Of a stretch of 9,329 nucleotides of DNA, positions 8,201 to 9,329 are shown piece by piece. Location: the NCBI GenBank assembly GCA_017881285.1, contig JADGRD010000095.1, forward strand, positions 1 through 9,329, written 5' to 3'. The DNA comes from Pseudomonadota bacterium (lineage in GTDB: Bacteria; Myxococcota_A; Polyangia; Fen-1088). The position numbers were made by a program, and so were the translations under genes. Numbering within the stretch: position 1 is the stretch's first letter; each line of letters begins with the position of its first letter. Below the pieces are notes generated by a model. It had not been told where the DNA came from. It saw nothing but the letters and a program-made list of their open reading frames with translations, and did not search any database.

Positions 8201-9004
8201 CTGGATCGTCCCTGGTATTCCTCAGGCGAAGGCGAATTGCTGGGTGCTGTGCTGTGGCAGTGCCCCGCACCGCTGCAGCAGAAGTTCCAGTCGTTCGTAG
8301 TGCCGGAAGTGATGCGAAACTTGGTGACGCAGTGGGGCATGGACCCAATCTGGAACGCGCCTGCACCTCCGGCGGAGGCCGTGCCGCGGGAGGAGCACTT
8401 CCGCAATGCAGTTCTGTTCGGCCACGGGCTGAGCCTGGATGAGCTGTCGTCGCAGTTGCCGCTGGTTCCGTTCGCCGTGGCCGGTCATACGGTGGCCTAC
8501 GACAATACGCGCAAGCTTTGGTACTGCGACATGGAAATGGACCCCGGCGACGCATATTTCCCGTTCGTGCGACTGGCGCTGGCACGATATCAGCCGGAAT
8601 CCATTCCGGATGCCCATCTTTCGCGCGTGGTGCTGGCCGACTTCATTCAACTGATGCCGGACCGCTCGGCCTCCGTCACGTTCGATCCGATCGATACCAC
8701 ATCGCTGGAGGTGGCGATCACGGGGAAAACGTACCGCGGACCGGGCGCAGCAATGATGTCCGCTACGCTGGAGACGCAGGCGCCGGGCGGAGGCGACACG
8801 GCGTGGGTTCCGGTGCGAGTGTTTCCCATGCAAGCGTACGCTTGGTTCGGACCCGCCACACTTTGGACAGCGCAAATCACCCTGCCGTCAGCACGCGGGA
8901 GCCGGCCCTTTCGCCTGGTGATCGAGGAGTTCGAGACGTTTGCCAGGGATGTGACGGGAACCCAGACGAGACGGCTGGTTTACGCGGACATCCTGGGCAT
9001 CTGA
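5294..9004 (+). CDS. Very large uncharacterised protein (1236 aa) with FnIII-like stretch, second gene of the operon
   Basis: The function is unknown. The gene begins 13 nt after the upstream stop with its own AGGAG and ends in TGA at 9002-9004. There is no signal peptide (MSIRNIMWTALPNGFNPAGD) and no clear membrane helix. The N-terminal block has ISVLMSPRL (24-32) and FPEFLDWPA (45-53). A helical segment follows at about 160-250. Near 506-540, FTVTKGTLPRLRF and LYQFRVRAVDLAANS look like the closing strands of a fibronectin-III or Ig-like domain. A long Pro-rich segment with short YLP/PYP-type runs spans about 640-700. The C-terminal third (875-1120) carries the most family-like blocks: HDTKHRNVKYTA (886-897), TTRFREYFP (900-908), RRGGGLRIYLDRPWYSSG (961-978), TQWGMDPIW (1012-1020), LWYCDMEMDPG (1075-1085) and FVRLALARYQP (1091-1101). 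The invariant-looking Asp, His, Arg and Trp residues could form a binding or active site, but no known catalytic motif is seen. I recall similar blocks in unnamed large bacterial proteins. A partnership with the upstream product is inferred from spacing. Confidence 0.85.
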   Translation: MSIRNIMWTALPNGFNPAGDHLKISVLMSPRLVTDNGVDGTLAQFPEFLDWPAVVAKLSFRVQFQSGPTVAATPIVEADFPALDSAAWKALFNSQTPVASFAFENKAGIPVRSFPTKSVLSFLKTQYQHIAVTSPANKPNLAQLGIGPNTPGDVGFGSVIISRKQKEGLDARISRLLKDYNCVPPGVGTPAMDFYQVRLMHDFLSKQVLNPDGTRQSLPPQQPPDLDFHRAIGAMGQYQKLLRALGLAIDLEVPLANVPAESNVRVIPSLQGVPPMTPWTAYRHDAKAKQFFPGPGPAGDVTRGMLLLSGTDQYDVVEVDVDGAAEKVLDFAFNLWRIAFGEATSTIDTPQHYGLPSLRSAGFSCARVGRALRLVATFQNAQQNNNAIVANPQNSNVVLHADEVTRGYRVDVWSSLDGQWHSLCFRDGTYHFLNGPLTRQFTDEGFVTVATSQSADGTSNDLHLPESLFRWAGWSLSAHRPGKTIGSDSTPASPANPATAAFRLETAFTVTKGTLPRLRFATLYQFRVRAVDLAANSLPYDDILDDIYNLPPQPLPYLRYESVPPPVLVLRQPLGPDITPGESVDRIVIRSNYNTHIATISERHMAVPKATHEMVELHGMLDTPAGPPDKALYSLLSTRDGTFNTDPAHPDQPVPYPEPEVALPYLPDPFAPGAAFRTLPGTVPGSVWKTPFSGEWPNPRPFRFALDEGSEPPSFVESATERVLTVHLPKADVATVALSCYLTDDDTTRPPDMLSTMKIWSWIVEANPPNLSDLNQLALDGGHWMLTPPRILTLVHAVQQPLIEPQFQNLTSTKIPGKTFAILIDEFPISGKSTIKVDMQADWQEPVDDLSNQPQPVILTGSTIAFSTAIEPKMTVAQVAGKHEFHDTKHRNVKYTAIATTRFREYFPAAITANPDNLTRKSQPETLSILSSSRPAAPKVLYVIPTFAWEPEAEDAWNFNRRGGGLRIYLDRPWYSSGEGELLGAVLWQCPAPLQQKFQSFVVPEVMRNLVTQWGMDPIWNAPAPPAEAVPREEHFRNAVLFGHGLSLDELSSQLPLVPFAVAGHTVAYDNTRKLWYCDMEMDPGDAYFPFVRLALARYQPESIPDAHLSRVVLADFIQLMPDRSASVTFDPIDTTSLEVAITGKTYRGPGAAMMSATLETQAPGGGDTAWVPVRVFPMQAYAWFGPATLWTAQITLPSARGSRPFRLVIEEFETFARDVTGTQTRRLVYADILGI

Positions 9005-9329
9005 CTTAGGACAACATTTCTCCTATGTGACTGATCAGATGGCGCACGAGCCGCCCCACAACAATCGCCAGGCACTCCCGGCTGTACTCGTCGATCAACG
9101 TCAGAAGCCGCAGAGGGCGCCCGCCATGGGTACGCTCTGCTACAAAGTCATAGGACCAGACATGGTTCCGGTGGGTCGGCCTGAGCCGCACACAGGATCC
9201 GTCGTTGAGCCACAGGCGGCCCCGCTTGGGCTGCTTCTGAGGAACCTTCAGCCCCTCCTGGTGCCAGATCCGCTCCACCCGCTTGTGATTGACCCACCAG
9301 CCCTCCCGTTGTAAAAGAGCCATCACCCG
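9005..9329 (-). mobile_element. Remnant of an IS3-family insertion sequence (one side outside the window)
   Basis: The element is recognised only through its transposase fragment. No terminal inverted repeat or target-site duplication could be identified at the 9005 side. The last 30 or so bases next to the operon (about 9005-9036) do not encode normal IS3 core sequence, so the true IS boundary may lie near 9036-9045. The other end is beyond 9329. Confidence 0.6.
9006..9329 (-). CDS. IS3-family transposase (OrfB-type), truncated fragment
   Basis: The minus-strand frame is open from the window edge to a TAA at 9006-9008. It reads through an Arg codon at 9327-9329, so the N-terminus lies outside the window. 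The sequence has the HTH_21-like region (LLQREGWWVNHKRVERIW), the linker LKVPQKQPKRGRLWLND, and the start of the rve/DDE catalytic core with SYDFVAERTHGGRPLRLL and LIDEYSRECLAI. The Asp of YDF (codon 9147-9149) is the first of the DDE triad. Intact IS3 OrfB proteins continue for well over 100 residues to a VRSDNG-type second Asp and the Glu. Here, similarity fades after AIVVGRL and the frame stops 18 residues after the SRECLAI stretch. The piece therefore cannot catalyse transposition. It converges on the large operon, its stop lying 1 nt from that operon's last stop. Confidence 0.85.
   Translation of the reverse strand, partial: RVMALLQREGWWVNHKRVERIWHQEGLKVPQKQPKRGRLWLNDGSCVRLRPTHRNHVWSYDFVAERTHGGRPLRLLTLIDEYSRECLAIVVGRLVRHLISHIGEMLS

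Noticed and set aside
7142..8875. Minus-strand ORFs of 238 and 217 codons under the second large gene
   Set aside because: They are shadows of the plus-strand gene with no recognisable domain or Shine-Dalgarno sequence.

Overview
The window is bacterial DNA in three blocks. The organism cannot be named with certainty. A high-GC genome with very long, densely coding ORFs and an IS3 transposase rich in WLND/KQPKRG-type motifs would fit a soil bacterium such as an Acidobacteriota member, but this is a guess from general character and not from a marker gene.

Block 1 (1-1164) is visibly more AT-rich and looks like eroded accessory DNA. It starts inside the C-terminal part of a TIR-like / nucleoside 2-deoxyribosyltransferase-fold protein (1-345). 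A decayed YgjP/DUF45-type zinc metallopeptidase follows (about 438-669). It is broken by frame changes, has a stop codon where the conserved Trp should be, and has lost the first His of HExxH. Next is a doubtful minus-strand ORF (692-1063) and a leader with a small hairpin and a strong Shine-Dalgarno sequence. TIR-like effectors and DUF45 peptidases are both common around restriction-modification and defence loci, so this block may be the edge of a degraded defence island (inference).

Block 2 (1165-9004) dominates the window. It holds two co-directional genes of 1371 and 1236 codons, separated by 13 nt, each with its own Shine-Dalgarno sequence. Neither product has a signal peptide, a clear transmembrane helix or a recognisable enzyme motif. 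Both look beta-strand-rich, and both carry short stretches resembling fibronectin-III/Ig-like strands. From memory, several conserved blocks in each resemble large 'hypothetical proteins' of other environmental bacteria, but I know of no assigned function. The tight pairing suggests that the two products act together, perhaps as parts of one large assembly. This is the candidate for an undescribed system.

Block 3 (9005-9329) is a minus-strand IS3-family transposase piece that ends 1 nt from the stop codon of the second large gene. It keeps the HTH-like region and the first catalytic Asp but stops before the second Asp and the Glu, so it is a truncated remnant, with its 5' part beyond the window. 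Remnant mobile DNA on one side and pseudogenes on the other suggest that the large operon sits in a plastic part of the genome.
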